Origin: Oscheius dolichura | Taxonomy: Eukaryota; Nematoda; Chromadorea; Rhabditida; Rhabditidae | NCBI GenBank assembly: GCA_932521035.1 | Contig: OW051495.1 | Coordinates: 2,666,001 to 2,730,000, forward strand | Length of the DNA: 64,000 bases | Direction: 5' to 3' | Part shown: piece by piece, positions 46,401 to 58,573 of the stretch | Layout of the letters: each line of letters begins with the position of its first letter | Numbering within the stretch: the first letter of the stretch is position 1 | Translations under genes and position numbers: made by a program | Notes under the pieces: model-generated | Databases searched by the model: none | The model's input: only the letters and a program-made list of their open reading frames with translations | Told to the model about the DNA's origin: nothing

Positions 46401-49400
46401 ATTGTTGAGATATTTGCGATTTTGTGGCGCGCCGCCGAGCTTGGTTTTCTGAAGAAATTTTGGTCGCGGGCTTGACGATCCAGCGACCAAAGTTCGATCC
46501 CCGCCAGCGTCAAAATTTTTTGCTTTTTAGATTTTTACATCAAAATGCTCCTCATAATGTGACGAATCGAATGCCGTAAAAATTTCACAAATTGGATATC
46601 AGAATATTGTGAAAAATTCATAAAACCAAATCGAATTCGCAGCGGTGCGCCGTTACCTGTTGGCTGGCGCGTGAATACCAAGCAAAATTGCTAATTTTTA
46701 CAAATTTCATACATAAAACAAGCTCGTAACAAATTCGGCGACGGTGGATTTTGCTGATTTTTTCGGTCCGATACCGATATATCGGTGGGAGGCATATCGA
46801 ATTTTCTATATTGATTTTCAATACATATCGGCGCGGATGTCGCCGATATCCGATACCGATACCGATGTATCGCCCAGCTCTGGTGGCTGCCAAAACATTT
46901 CACTGAGTTTTAATTTTGGGTTATTAGGTAACTAGAGCCATACATTGTGCTCATCTAGACGCCTTCTGACAGTACCCCCAATGCGTTATGTTCGATCTCT
47001 CTCCCTTCTTGGCAATATTTATCGGTAGATGCCCCCTCCCTTCCCATCGTTGGAGATTGTTTAGCCCCCCTGTCCCTCCGCCTCGGTCCCCCGAGACACA
47101 ACAATTGTGAAAGAATCGTTTTTTTTTGTTTACTAGCCGGCCTCACATTGTGTCTCGTCGTTTAGCTGTTTGTAACCCCGGGGATCACGTCATTGTTTAT
47201 TTTCCTTCTACCGTAGTCCTCTCGCCTCTTTAACTTTTGATGACTCGCCCCTTTCCCGCCTAAATTTATACGTTTCTCTTATTTACGAGACTGTCCGTAT
47301 TTTGCTCCACTTTTCGTCTGTCTAGAGAGGTGTTCTTGCCAGAAGAAGGGGGAGATATGAGGAAAGAGAGCCACAGTTATCACACCCGGGCAGGCGGAGG
47401 AGGTGGCGAATGGGAGGATCTTTGTCTTTATGATATTTCAGCTACAGTAGTAGAGAGTTTATAAAATTTCGTTTTCCCTGAATATCTCGCCCATCTCTCC
47501 ATGGATTTCTACCAATTTTTGAACACATATTAACAATTGCATAAGAAATCATATTCAAGGATAAAAACCATTAGTATTGTAGAGGGAAAAAAATTAGACG
47601 ATTTTTATTGACCTGGCGCGGGTCAAAAGTTTATAAAATTCTACGGTTTGAGGTTTCTGGAGGCATTTTTCTAACATTTTATGCTTTTCACACCTGTTGA
47701 AGTAAGTATCAGCCTCGTATTAACACTCCTGCTCAAAAAAATCCTCAGGATTATAACATAGAACTCACCCCCAAAACCGGCATTTTGTTCAGAAATCGGA
47801 GACATTGAGACATTCTTGGGCTCACACGAAAATTCGGCTAGAATAAAGAAAACTGAGTGCAAGGTTACATAGAGCACGTCGTGACGATCAATTCCCCATA
47901 AGAAAGTTTGTAGAACTGTTCTTCCTTAGATTTGCATCAAAACTAGCATTTTACGCTGATATTATAACAGAATAAACGCCTAACGTACAGTCTCGCCCCT
48001 TATAGCGCCCAGTTGAAATCACCAGGCGCGTCCAAAAAGTTCGCCCTGTGGTTGCATCACGGGCCAGCTGTGCCGAGCTAGACGTCTCCCCCTGGCCGAG
48101 TGCCATAACATTCTTTGACCGATGGGCTCCCGCTTCCTTGTTTTGCTGTGTGTCGTTGTTTTCTCTTCCCCGTTGAAGTCTGATGCTTACTCTCTCTCCC
48201 GCCCTCCTCGTCTCCTCCTCACAACAATTAGTAATCGAAATAGAAGAAGACGATACTCTCTCTCTCTCTCTCTATAGAAAGGGCAAAAAAGCCACAATTA
48301 CACAGTGGGAGAGGCCACGGGGGTCTAGACAAACAGCTGACTGCCACTGGTGCCCCGTTTAAACCGTCTCCCCCTCTCCCACTCTCCCTATCTGATATGG
48401 CCATTGGTGGTGGTCGATGATTTGTTTCCCCGTTCCATATAAGAGAGAGGGGGAGAATATATATATGCAACCGTCAACAAAACACAACCAAACAAAAGGG
48501 CACCCGGGGGCTCCCGCTCAATGTTTTTCCCTTGCGCGCCAATGCCCCCCTCCCTCCCCCTCTCCCACCGGTTATTTTTTCTAGGGTAACAACCAAAGAA
48601 TAAAGGATTCTTTTCCACCAGGGGAAAGTGTTTCGAAGACTTTTCGACTACACTTTTCCATCTAATTTTGAGATTTTTTTTCCTGTGTTACCTGGAGAAA
48701 GGATCAGTAGATTGAGGAGATTACACTCTATCTTATAAAATTAACAAAACCCAAGGAAATTATGAAAATACTTGGAATTTTAGGAAGAAACGCCACCAAA
48801 CACAACAAATTCGGCTGCGACCACGAGTGCAATTATGCTAAACGACGGAAGGGGAGCAGAGGCCCTCACAGCTCCGACGGTCGTCCCCACACCGGCCGAG
48901 GGACTTCTCCTAATGGCTCTACAGGTAATTATTTATATTTATATTGAAATCTCACGTTCTTCATATGTGTAACACCTCGTGCCTTTTCCTTTATCACTTC
49001 CTCCTGAATAACAGAAAGTTGCAACTCCTCCTTGCATCCCCCGCCCCCGAGCATCACATGGTCCTGCCCAGTCTCAAAAGAAGGGCATGACCCCATTAAA
49101 TCCTCCCTTTTTGGTCTATTCTTTTTGTCGTAACTCTGACCTAAAAGGGATTAGGATTATGGCGGAGCAGGGAATAGCAACCTCCTGTCTGGGGCTTCAG
49201 GTGATTCTTGAAGTCTTTGGGGGCAGGATAATGGCTCATGGGATGGAGACTGTTTTACTTCGAAAACATTTGGTTCTACGGATCATTTGCCTATCTTCCT
49301 TGGTCCATTTGAATCAGTTCCAGAACATAAAATTCCTCCCTAAACTTTAATGAAATACTGCTTCCACAGTCTAAAATCCCCCTCTCTCTTCCTTGATTAA

Positions 49401-52400
49401 TTCCCTTTTCCGTCGCTTTCTTCCCAGAATAAAATCAATCAATATCCCCCGCTCTCTCTCTCTTGTTGGTAAATCGGTGTGCCATTTTATATTATTTGTC
49501 CTGCCGTCTGCCAATATTTACATGTACTGCTCTGCTAGTGGTGGCGGCATCGTTGTCTCGCTCTTTCTCTCTCCCCCGAGCCAACCCCACACACATACAC
49601 ACACACACACACACGCCATCATCTCCTGTTGGCTCCATTTTGTGTCATGGCTTCGGATTTCCCTTTTTTTCTGTTTTGAACTCAATATTTACATTTCTTG
49701 GAAAACTCTAAAAACGAGGGGTGTTCTTCCTCTTTTGGCATCCTGGCACGTTTTCTCTTCCACTAGATGGTCTGTTGATAAACGGCCAGCTTCAGTACAA
49801 GCTAAAGCATCCATTAGGCAATAAAGATGGCCTGTAGCCAAAAATGTTTTGAAAGGAGATTGCAATTCACTTCAAAAGGGGGTAAATAATATGAAGATCT
49901 TTAGAAGAGAGAGCTCTTTTACTCCAAGAATGAGACCACTGGAACTTTTTGTGGTTTACAGTATCCTTATAACGAGTAATCAAAATGAGCCTAGCTTATC
50001 TTTCCCTTTGCTTCATCTCCCATCCCTTTTCGAGTCTTTCCCCACCGTCTCTAGATCCCCTCCCCCCTGTCTTTCAAGTCCTTATTGTGTGTTTATAGCC
50101 CCCTTGCCTCCCACACTACCCTCCCCTCCCCCAACTGGTACAATACAAACTGCTGAAACAGAGAGAGAGGAGGGCAGACAAGAAATTGACGTCAAACACA
50201 TCGTCATCGTCGTCGTCGTCGTCCGTGTGTATGTGTGGATGGCCGAAATATATTTTCCTCTCTTCTCGTCTCTGTCTCTCGAAAATTTGTACTATAAACA
50301 GACAACAAACACAGCCAGCCGAGTGGCGCGAGACGCGGCGCGCCTCCTCTCCCGCGCTCCCCCAAACAGACACAAATATCGATCATTATCATCTTTCAAT
50401 TTACATATTTCTATTCATAATTCATTAATTATCTCATTATATCGTTGGTCGGGTGCTTAGAATCGAAAATTTCTCTTTATTTCGGGGATGGCAGTCGCCT
50501 AAAGGTCGGAGTATGCCCCCAGAAGACTATGTCTCTATTGTCTCCCAATATTGACACTGGAGGCTGAAAATTCGCCTGTCTGCCGGGGCTGATAAGCCCT
50601 CCTCGTTGTTCTTCTCCTTCTTCTCCCTTCTGACCACTCCCTCCCTCCCTCCCTCTCTTTTCTTCTGTTTTCCATGTCTCTTTTTATGATTTTTGATGTT
50701 TTCGATAATGTTGACACCCCCGTTTTAATTTTGTCCCTCTCCCTCTCTTTGTTTTTCGGTTTTTTGAGGTAGAAATAAGTTAGCAGGGAGAGAAAGAGAG
50801 AGACAGTCCCTTCATTTTCCGCTCACTGGGCCCTGTCTCGGCTTCCCTTCTTTCTGGAAAAACCCCCGGCCAGAGCAGATAATCTCCCATTTATTTCTCC
50901 CCACGTGGGAAGCCTTTCTCTTACTCATCTTCCTCTTATTTCCCTTGAATACTTATCAATTCTCGATTTTTTCTGAAAACCAAGACCATCCTCTTCTCTT
51001 TTTATCTTTTCTTTCTCTGCTAGCTCGTTTGTATAAAGATGCAATTGAAAACCCAGTGAGTTCTTCTCCGGGGAGATTTAGCTACTGATTGTGAAGCATT
51101 TTCTATTTCTAACTTCCCATCTGCCGATACCAGAAAAGCCAATATTTTCCTTTTTATAACACTTTTTTCAAACTGATGGGAATCACCCAGTACAAATAAT
51201 TTCTCCTCCAGAGAAGAATTTATCCATCGGGGGATGTCGACTATGAATTTTGATCGGGACTGTATCATCATCAAATATTCAAATTTTTAGGCGGTGTAAT
51301 ACTAGGCGCATCGTTGATTATAACTTTTGCCCATTATAACAGTCTCTTGAAACATCGTGTTCCCCTTCCCTTTTGGCAAGGTCTGAAGACAATTCTTGAG
51401 CTAGGAAAGATGCTAAAGAGGAGACCGTTGATATCGTGTTGGTAAAGAATTGTTGTTTGTAAGAAATATTCCATATAACGGATGGCGGAAATTGAATAAA
51501 ATCAAAAATTCTATGAGGAAATCCTTGTCTTATTCTAAATTTGTTCCACCGTCGCTCTAAAGTCTCCCGAGTTTGTCACTTCCTACTCCCTTCTCTTTCT
51601 TTTCCCCCTGTTCATGAGCATCGGCCCCTCCCCCCGGCCGACGTCTACAACACTTCCTGATCTCTCGTACCCCTCGCTGTCCCCCCTCGCCACACACAAC
51701 ACCTGGCTGATTACTCGCCTGACCCAGACGATTCCATTTCTATGTGTTCTCTCTCTCTCTTTCTCCCCCCTTTTCCCGCCCCAGAAATTAATTCCCTGTC
51801 TATTTACCCTTGAAACTTTTCCCGTTTCAGGAAAGATTTAATAATTCGCGAACAACGGCACCGACGACGAACACCTCGATGAATTTGAACCTCTCGAATG
51901 GGGACGCGTCGCGGGTCTGGCAGTCGCTGCTCCTCGGCCTCCCGATCCTGCCCCAGATGCCGGGGGCGTTGGATTTGAACTATCTACAATCGGTAGGTCG
52001 TCTTCTTCTACCAATCAATCCGTCTGCTAGACCAGAAGGTCGATGGCGAACGAGAGGGGGAGCCAGTAGGACCAGTTTATTTGCACTTGGGAGAGAGGGC
52101 GCATCTTTACAGTATTCCAGGAAGGGGAAGGACACCGGGGGGACGGGGGGCAGACAGACAGACAGAAAGAGAGAGAAAGAGAAACACACACAATACTGTA
52201 CTCGTGGAGCACTTAACTTTTCCTTTGGGTCTCAGTCGATCAGAAAATATGAAATGCGCCAATATTCAAAGCCTGCTCGAAGCAGAAGATCTACCCTGCC
52301 TTCCGGCCCTTACTGGTTCCCTCCCTTCCCTTAAAAGTTGTTGAGATCAGGAAATTGTATTTTCGAAAACACACATACGGCTAGTAAACAACCTCTAATA

Positions 52401-55400
52401 ACTGCTGCTTGCTGTTCAACCCGTAATTTTGAACTGTCTGGAAAAAGGGAAAGAAGAGTTCCTTGTAGAAAGACGGGATTTCCGTTCGGTTGGCTAATTA
52501 ATTTCAGTCGTACTTTTTCTATAAAGCTGTTATTTGAACTCACCGCAGGGCGAATTAGTAGAAAGCATGATGATGAAAAAAAACGACTGCGTCTGAGGGT
52601 TACTCATTGTGAGGAGGGCGAGAGATGAAACGGGGGATTTGAGCCACAGAGAGCATATGAAATCAGGTGAAAGGTCAATTCAATATGTTTTATGGAATCC
52701 TTAAAACTTGAAAAAATGTTTATAAAGTTAATTTCATGTGTGTATGATAATTTTTCAGTTACAAGGCGTCCAGCACCCGCTCTGGAACCACAACCTCTGT
52801 GCGTGGCCCGGCTGTAACCAGCCCTGCGAGACGCTTCCCATATTCCTACAACATTTATCCCAAGCACATTCGTCTGACGAGAGGTGAGTCATTTTATAAT
52901 TTCCTTTTGATGGGAGGGGGGAATTATTCAGTTTCGTGGGGGCCTTTTATTAATTTCGAGGTTATTCAATGTACTAGACGACGGGAAATTGCTCCTGGTC
53001 AAATTATTCCTCTATTGCTGCCCTCCACCTCCAGATCGCCCCCTCCCCGATCCATTATCATTTTGCTTGTTATCCTCCCCCTCTACGCGTGTATATGTGT
53101 GTGATCCTAATTGGCTGGTTGTGTTGGGGATGGAGGAGGGCGGCCCCCCGGTTTGTATGTTTACGGATGGCCGGTGAATGGGAAGAGAGGGAGACATAAA
53201 CAGGGAAGGGGGGATCAGCCACAAAAAGGAAGCAGAGCCTATTCTGTTGTTTATTGTCTCGTTTGTCTCAATTTGGCCGGCCGACGGAGCGGCAGTTATG
53301 AAAGGCGTTCCCCCCGACGCGAACAAACATCTCCTTCTACCTCCCTGAAATTGCCTCAATAATTAGCGAAGCGGGGCTGATGTCAGAACTTTCGACGGGT
53401 GGGAGATTAATGTGGGCAAGGCCGATAAACAGGCGGAGGGGAAGCTCTTTTTGGGGGCGGCGCTGTCTAACTGTGGCTCCTTTGACCGGGCGGCGCTGTC
53501 TAACTGTGGCTCTCTATAAACTGTTCTATTTCAGGACGGCGATAGACATGAAGAACCAGATCGAGATGGTCGACACCCTCGAGCACCGTCTGTCGAAAGA
53601 GAGAAATAAGCTCCAAGCTATGATGCAACACCTCCAGATGAAGCACAGTCCCGACACGACGACCCCCACCGTGGGGAAGATCGAGCCGGCGTCGCCGATG
53701 AGATCCCCCAAACAGGAAATGGTCTCTCCCACACAGACACACCCGCCACAACAACTACAACAACAGCCACAGCCGGCACTCGCCGCCGTACAGCAGCCAC
53801 AACAGTTATCGCCTACCGTAACCGCTGTCGCCGTAACAACGGCTGCTCCTATTCAAGTGGGTCATTCTCATTTATTTTTTCATATTTTGGTTCCTTTTCA
53901 TAAGAGAGCTCGCTATTTGGGGTTACTGTAATAGTCCTGGTACCAGGGAATTCTCCTCATTTTGGCCTGTATACGTAGAATAGAGACTTCCCTTTGCTGG
54001 TGTTTACCCCCTCTGACAATCGATGTCTGGAGAAAGGATAAACAAAACAAAGACTCCTTGCCATTTTTCGTCCCGGCCCCCCGTATACAAAAGGAAGACG
54101 ACCCCAACAGAACCAGGCGGTGTCACCGGCACCACCAGCAGGCGTACTAAACTGTTGCCAGAGACCAGCTGTTTTTCAAGGACAATCGGAGGATTGAACA
54201 CTGGGAGAGAGAAAAAGGGCAGCGGGAAAGAGATGGGACAAAGATTGGAAGGTCGGGAGAGGGGTCGAATTTTTCGAATTTTTATGTACCGGCGTGGGGT
54301 TAATTATGGATAAGCTTCCAAATCATCGATGCCTTCACATTGCGCATTTTCAAAATTCCATTTCTGTGTTGTTTTGCTGTTTTGCTAGATGTCCTGTCTC
54401 CCCCGATGTGGTAGTCCTCAAGTTGCACCCCCTTCCCCCGTCCGTCTGGCCCTTACCGTAAACAAATTTACGTGAGAATCGGAAATTTTAGTGTTTCTTT
54501 GTTTGTTTATTGCCGACTGGGAATTGATAGTCAACCCCCGAGGGGGACTCTGACTCATCCTCGGCTTGCTTATGTCGCTAGACGAGACTTCCCCCTGCCC
54601 TTTAACATTCTTCCTCCTACAGTAATCCCCCCGGAATCCAGTTGTTGACGAGTCCCCGGCTCACATGAAACACAGTTAGACAGCAGAAAACAGCCAAATA
54701 TAGCTGTTTCCGTCTCTGTTTATTTGCCCCCCGCGTGTTCTCGTAACCGCCTGCATAAACTTACAGTAATTCCGGGGACAACACAGACTGTGGCTGGCTA
54801 TCAATAGTTGCCGTCTGTTGGCGGCATTTCAAAATAACCTAGGCGCTTGCCCTCTCGAGAGGAGAGCCCAATGGGATCAACCACGCGGTCAAGATCGTCT
54901 CTTTCTCTCACCCCACCGCCTCCCCCAGGTCAACTCGTTCAACCGCTCCTTTATTTGTCGACGTGGTGGTTTATGTCGTTGCTTATGTTTCGAGACAACC
55001 GGGGTAGAGGGAAAGGGGGGCTTCAGGCGGAAGAAACATGTGATAGGCGAAGCCATAGGAAGAGAAACAGCTGGATCCACTAAGCCATCGCGAAGATTGT
55101 AGAGCAACAGTCAAGAATTCTAATTATCTCGAAACTCTAAAAGTTCAAAAGCAGTACAATTTGGGTACTACACTTCCTCCTGGGGTTTCTTCTGTTGTAA
55201 ACGCGTCTAATTCGATTAGGAAATGGAAACACGGGTTTGTTTCTTATCAGAGGGGGTCTACAGTAAGCAACCCGAGGGTCCTAATCGGATTTTACCCCAG
55301 ATTTTAGCTATAAAATCTTCTAGCTATGCATAAATCGTCAGCCTGTGTTTACAACTCCCTCCCTCCTGTGTATGTCCTACTTTGAGTTGAATCAAAAACA

Positions 55401-58400
55401 GTCTCCCTGCCACTGTTTACAATCGCCTCCCGGTCTGGTGTCCTCGGTGCCGTGAAGGTGCCAGACGTCCTCGCAGCCGTGTTGATGTTTTCCTCCTCCT
55501 CCCCACGAGAATAAGAGATTCATGTTGTCTGTTGACGGCGAGGAGGGCGTGAGTGTGTGTGCAAAACGAAGGGAAAACCATTTGATAGGACAACAGCCGA
55601 GGGGGACCCCGTAACCCGTGACTTTGAGAAGACGGCAGGAAGAGTAAACAGCCAGGGGCCTAGACAACTGGGGGGACGGCTTCTTCTTCTTTTGGGGGGA
55701 ATTCGGGGCTCTTGGAACGACAAATATCGCCTGAAAAAGGCCTTTTGAACCGCAGATGTTACATGTCACACAAAAGCAAGTATTCGCGGGAACTGTTAGA
55801 AATTATCAAAATAATTGTTATCAAACGGCAAATTTTGACACAATCAGAATAAATGGGCTCTCTAAAACCATACAAATTCATTCGGATAACCTCGTACTAA
55901 TATTCCTATTTCAGATTTCGACCTCCGCGCCACTAACCCTCGGCGAGGGCTCGTCCAATTCCGGGGGAAGTGTCCAAGGCAATAGCTCCCCTCCCAGCGA
56001 GACGGGGAAGAACTTCGCCCCGCGGAGGAGTCGAATCTCCGACAAGACGGTCCTTCCCATCTCGGCCGACATCCAACGAAACCGGGAATTCTACCGGTCC
56101 AACGACGTCCGGCCGCCCTACACCTATGCCTCCCTCATCCGACAAGTACTCCCCTCCCCGAAATAGCCCCAAAATGTCCCATTTCTAGGCAATCATGGAG
56201 TCGCCGGAGTGCCAGCTGACCCTTAACGAGATCTACACCTGGTTTACGGACACCTTCGCCTACTTCCGACGGAATGCCGCCACTTGGAAGGTTCGTTGTT
56301 ATTTTTCCCGGCTTTGAGAGCTTTCTGATCGTTGTCCTTATCGCGCCTCGTCCTCTTCCCCGCCCGCCAAACAACGTTCGAATAGTCGGCGACGTGGTGG
56401 TGTGGCTTGCAACAGCAAAAAATTGTTTGTTTGCGAAGCGTAAGGGGAGCGAAATTAGAGTTTGGCTGACTGGTTCTCAGGGAGTTTTTGTTGTCTGTTG
56501 CCATTTTTATGCCGACTCGCGACCACCACTGCCAACTGGCATAGTTGGGGGCCGAGAGAACAGCAAAACTAACGAACCTCTTGCGTTTTGAAGCATTCAC
56601 AAATTCTAGAGACCCGAACTTTTCTCTGACAAAACAAAGAGAAAGAATGGCGATGATACCGTTCTTGAATTGTAGTGATTTTTTTTTCAATTTAGCCAAT
56701 AGTGCCATTCGACCCCATCGATATAAGTTCGATCTGAGGAACATTTGCAATTTTTAATAATGTGATGGAGTTTACAATAATGATCTAAAAAGATTTCCAT
56801 TGCTAAAATATGGCACCTGGCGCTCCAATTATCCCCAATAAAAGCCAGAAAGGCGCAAAACTAACGAAACTTCTTGGAAAAATACACCAAATCCTTTGGT
56901 TGTCCCAAAAATTGAAATGTTCCAATTTTGATATTTATCGTCAGCAAACCTAGTTGGCCACTATTTGCTACTATTGGCATGCCTCCTCATTTGCTTCCTG
57001 GTCCCTCGAAGTGCATTTCCCAGTCTGTTTGTTGCATCCGAGTTTGTTTTCGGAGTCAACAGTCGCTCGTTGTCGTGTGATTCCTGATCAGTCACACGTG
57101 ATGACGACCAGTCAATGGAAAACAGCTCTCTCCGAGGGGAAGAGTACTGTATCTCTCTCGTCTTCGGGTCCCGTACAGAACAGCCAATTTCAGAATGCCG
57201 TGAGACACAACCTCTCGCTGCATAAGTGTTTCCAACGAGTCGAGCAGAATGTGAAGGGAGCCGTCTGGACGGTAGACGACAGCGAATTCTATCGGCGACG
57301 GCCGCAACGGAGCGCGGCCACCCGCAGCCAGCCGAACACCCCCATTCCAGAAGACATCCGGCCCGCCGCGGTAAGTAGTCTCGGTGCTCGGCAGTCCCTG
57401 GAGGAGAGGAAACTCCCTGTTCGGCAGTCGAAAAAGGCAAGCGGTAGCCTTCTTCTCCCGCTGCTGACACCTGATGCCGACCGTTTTTAGATGGCCCTGA
57501 CCCAGCGCTTTCTCGACCAGTCGGTGATGAGCATGATGGAAGGCTGCTCGAAGCAGGACCCCAGCCACGACGGGCTACAGATAGCCGGCGGACTGGAGGG
57601 CGTGCTGAGCTTCCTCGGTAAGGTTCTAACCGTGTAGTGGTTAGCTGTAGTGTAGCTTGGGACTAGGCCCGTCTATTAAGGTATTACAGCCACCCAAGCA
57701 CACGATCCCAACAATCCGTTGGCCCTGCTCTCCGCGGCCGCCGCCGCCTCCGAGCACTCCTCCGCCCGCGGCACTCCGATGAATTTCATGAAAGACGAGG
57801 CCAAGATCGACGTCGAGAGCCCGTACAATGGATGTGGTGGGTATGGGTTAGAACTATTTAGAAAAAATAGAACCAGGCCCTGTTTCAAGGAAGCCTAGGA
57901 GCCAACAGCCTTCTGCTCCATACTGTATGTCCTATTTTTTGGTCGAAATGTCATTTTGAAGGACTGTGTTCGCTTTTAAATTTACAGTGAACACGCTCCT
58001 AGGCTTCCTGGAACCGTTTCACCGCATAGACAAGCACTCTTGGTACTTTTGAATATTTGATCCCACGTTTCCCCAATAACTTGGATTTTTATAATTTTTT
58101 TGGTATTTCTCACTCCTCTCATATTGAATTCAAAGGTCTAACAGCATTTTACTTCTAATAAAACTATAAAAAAGGAAAAATAAAGGCGAAAATTTCAATT
58201 TCAATAGGCGCGGCATTGATACCGTAACCCAAGGACAGAATCGTAGAATGCTGTGAAATGGTTCCTCTAAAGAAAGCCTTAGAGGGCAGTTTAAAGGTCT
58301 CCGTGGCCTACTGTATGTCCCATTTTAGAGAACCCCTGTTTTAAAGGTCTATTTCCTGTTGAAATTACAGTCAAAACGCCCCTAGGCTTTCTTTGATGCC

Positions 58401-58573
58401 TTACATGTTTCCCTTCACGCTTATATAACTGTAGATAGCCAAAATATTAGTAGCAAAGATTTTATGTTCAAAAAATATCAAATATTCCAGAATCCAATGT
58501 TGACGAGGGTATATCCCGATCGCCGCCTCCGGACGACGAGGATCCCTCGGTCTCGACGACACGTCCGTCTTAA
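37471..58573 (+). CDS. FoxP-subfamily forkhead transcription factor
   Basis: FoxP proteins are dimerising, mostly repressing DNA-binding factors. Exons: 37471-37494, 48784-48924, 51831-51992, 52759-52883, 53535-53856, 55915-56145, 56189-56290, 57194-57370, 57491-57617, 57690-57836, 58491-58573. All phases agree and give 546 residues. C2H2 zinc finger: Cys123-x4-Cys128-x12-His141-x4-His146 ([10 protein letters not shown]). A leucine zipper follows ([20 protein letters not shown]). The forkhead domain is at about 324-405 ([50 protein letters not shown]). Zinc finger plus zipper plus forkhead is unique to FoxP. The long N-terminal poly-Q of vertebrate FoxPs is replaced by a modest Q/P stretch after the zipper. 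The tail is acidic (PPPDDEDPS). The first coding exon (MSDPKESQ) is placed 11.3 kb upstream only because its phase and donor fit; other 5' exons are possible. AATAAA is at 58971. Confidence 0.9.
46760..46890. repeat. Dispersed-repeat remnant with iterated CCGATA/TATCGG palindromes
   Basis: Contains ccgataccgatatatcgg, a second tatcggcg...cgccgatatccgataccgataccgatgtatcg block and a terminal cgcccagctctg. These self-complementary CGATA iterations look like the end of a transposon family. Upstream (about 46430-46520) is a tRNA-like B-box (GTTCGATCCC) without a foldable cloverleaf. No coding region is recognised. Confidence 0.5.
48255..48273. repeat. (CT)n microsatellite
   Basis: A run of about nine CT dinucleotides in the large FoxP intron. 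Shorter CT and CCCT runs are common nearby. Confidence 0.85.
48925..51830. other. FoxP intron
   Basis: No supported exon. It holds an AC microsatellite (49587-49614), a GTC/GTCATC trinucleotide run (50200-50222) and a CCCT run near 50637-50655. The longest open frame (49849-50460, 203 codons) is low-complexity and lacks any family signature. Confidence 0.5.
49587..49614. repeat. (AC)n microsatellite
   Basis: About 14 AC dinucleotides interrupted once by a T, in a FoxP intron. Confidence 0.9.
53455..53512. repeat. 25-base direct repeat with 33-base period
   Basis: gggcggcgctgtctaactgtggctc copies lie at 53455-53479 and 53488-53512, identical and separated by eight bases, just before the FoxP leucine-zipper exon at 53535. 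Only the first 20 bases of the unit need be compared to see the match. Confidence 0.85.
57882..58014. mobile_element. MITE copy 1 in the last FoxP intron
   Basis: GTTTCAAGGAAGCCTAGGAG at the left is inverted at the right (ctcctaggcttcctggaac) with one or two mismatches. The interior includes tactgtatgtcctatttt. It shares terminal and internal motifs with a second copy about 380 bases downstream. No clear target duplication is visible. Confidence 0.7.
58263..58399. mobile_element. MITE copy 2 in the last FoxP intron
   Basis: Left end tctaaagaaagccttagagg and right end cccctaggctttctttga are inverted relatives, and the interior contains tactgtatgtcccatttt, as in the copy at 57882. The two are about 140 bases long and substantially diverged, so they are independent insertions or an old duplication. 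Confidence 0.65.

Larger units (their letters stand above)
37495..48783. other. Large first intron of FoxP, rich in candidate regulatory DNA
   Basis: No convincing exon lies within it. C-rich islands (near 40.1-40.3, 41.2-41.4, 43.5-44.5, 44.9-45.6 kb) alternate with AT-rich DNA. Exact TGTTTAC/GTAAACA heptamers occur at 37650, 41211, 41469, 43710, 44215, 44240, 44623, 44793, 44974, 45217, 45499, 45553 and 47127. A diverged direct repeat (gtttatagccg-atcc-gaa-cattgcc) lies near 39587 and 39867. A gttttacrgytgcyataaag repeat lies near 43024 and 43395. Confidence 0.55.

Noticed and set aside
46430-46520. tRNA-like sequence with B-box GTTCGATCCC
   Set aside because: Acceptor and T stems do not pair and no A-box at the right spacing; treated as repeat-derived.
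49849-50460. 203-codon open frame in a FoxP intron
   Set aside because: Contains microsatellite-derived runs (valine from GTC repeats, pyrimidine tracts) and no family motif.
56244-56750. 168-codon minus-strand open frame overlapping FoxP
   Set aside because: It is antisense to the forkhead exon at 56189-56290 and its intron; no independent support.
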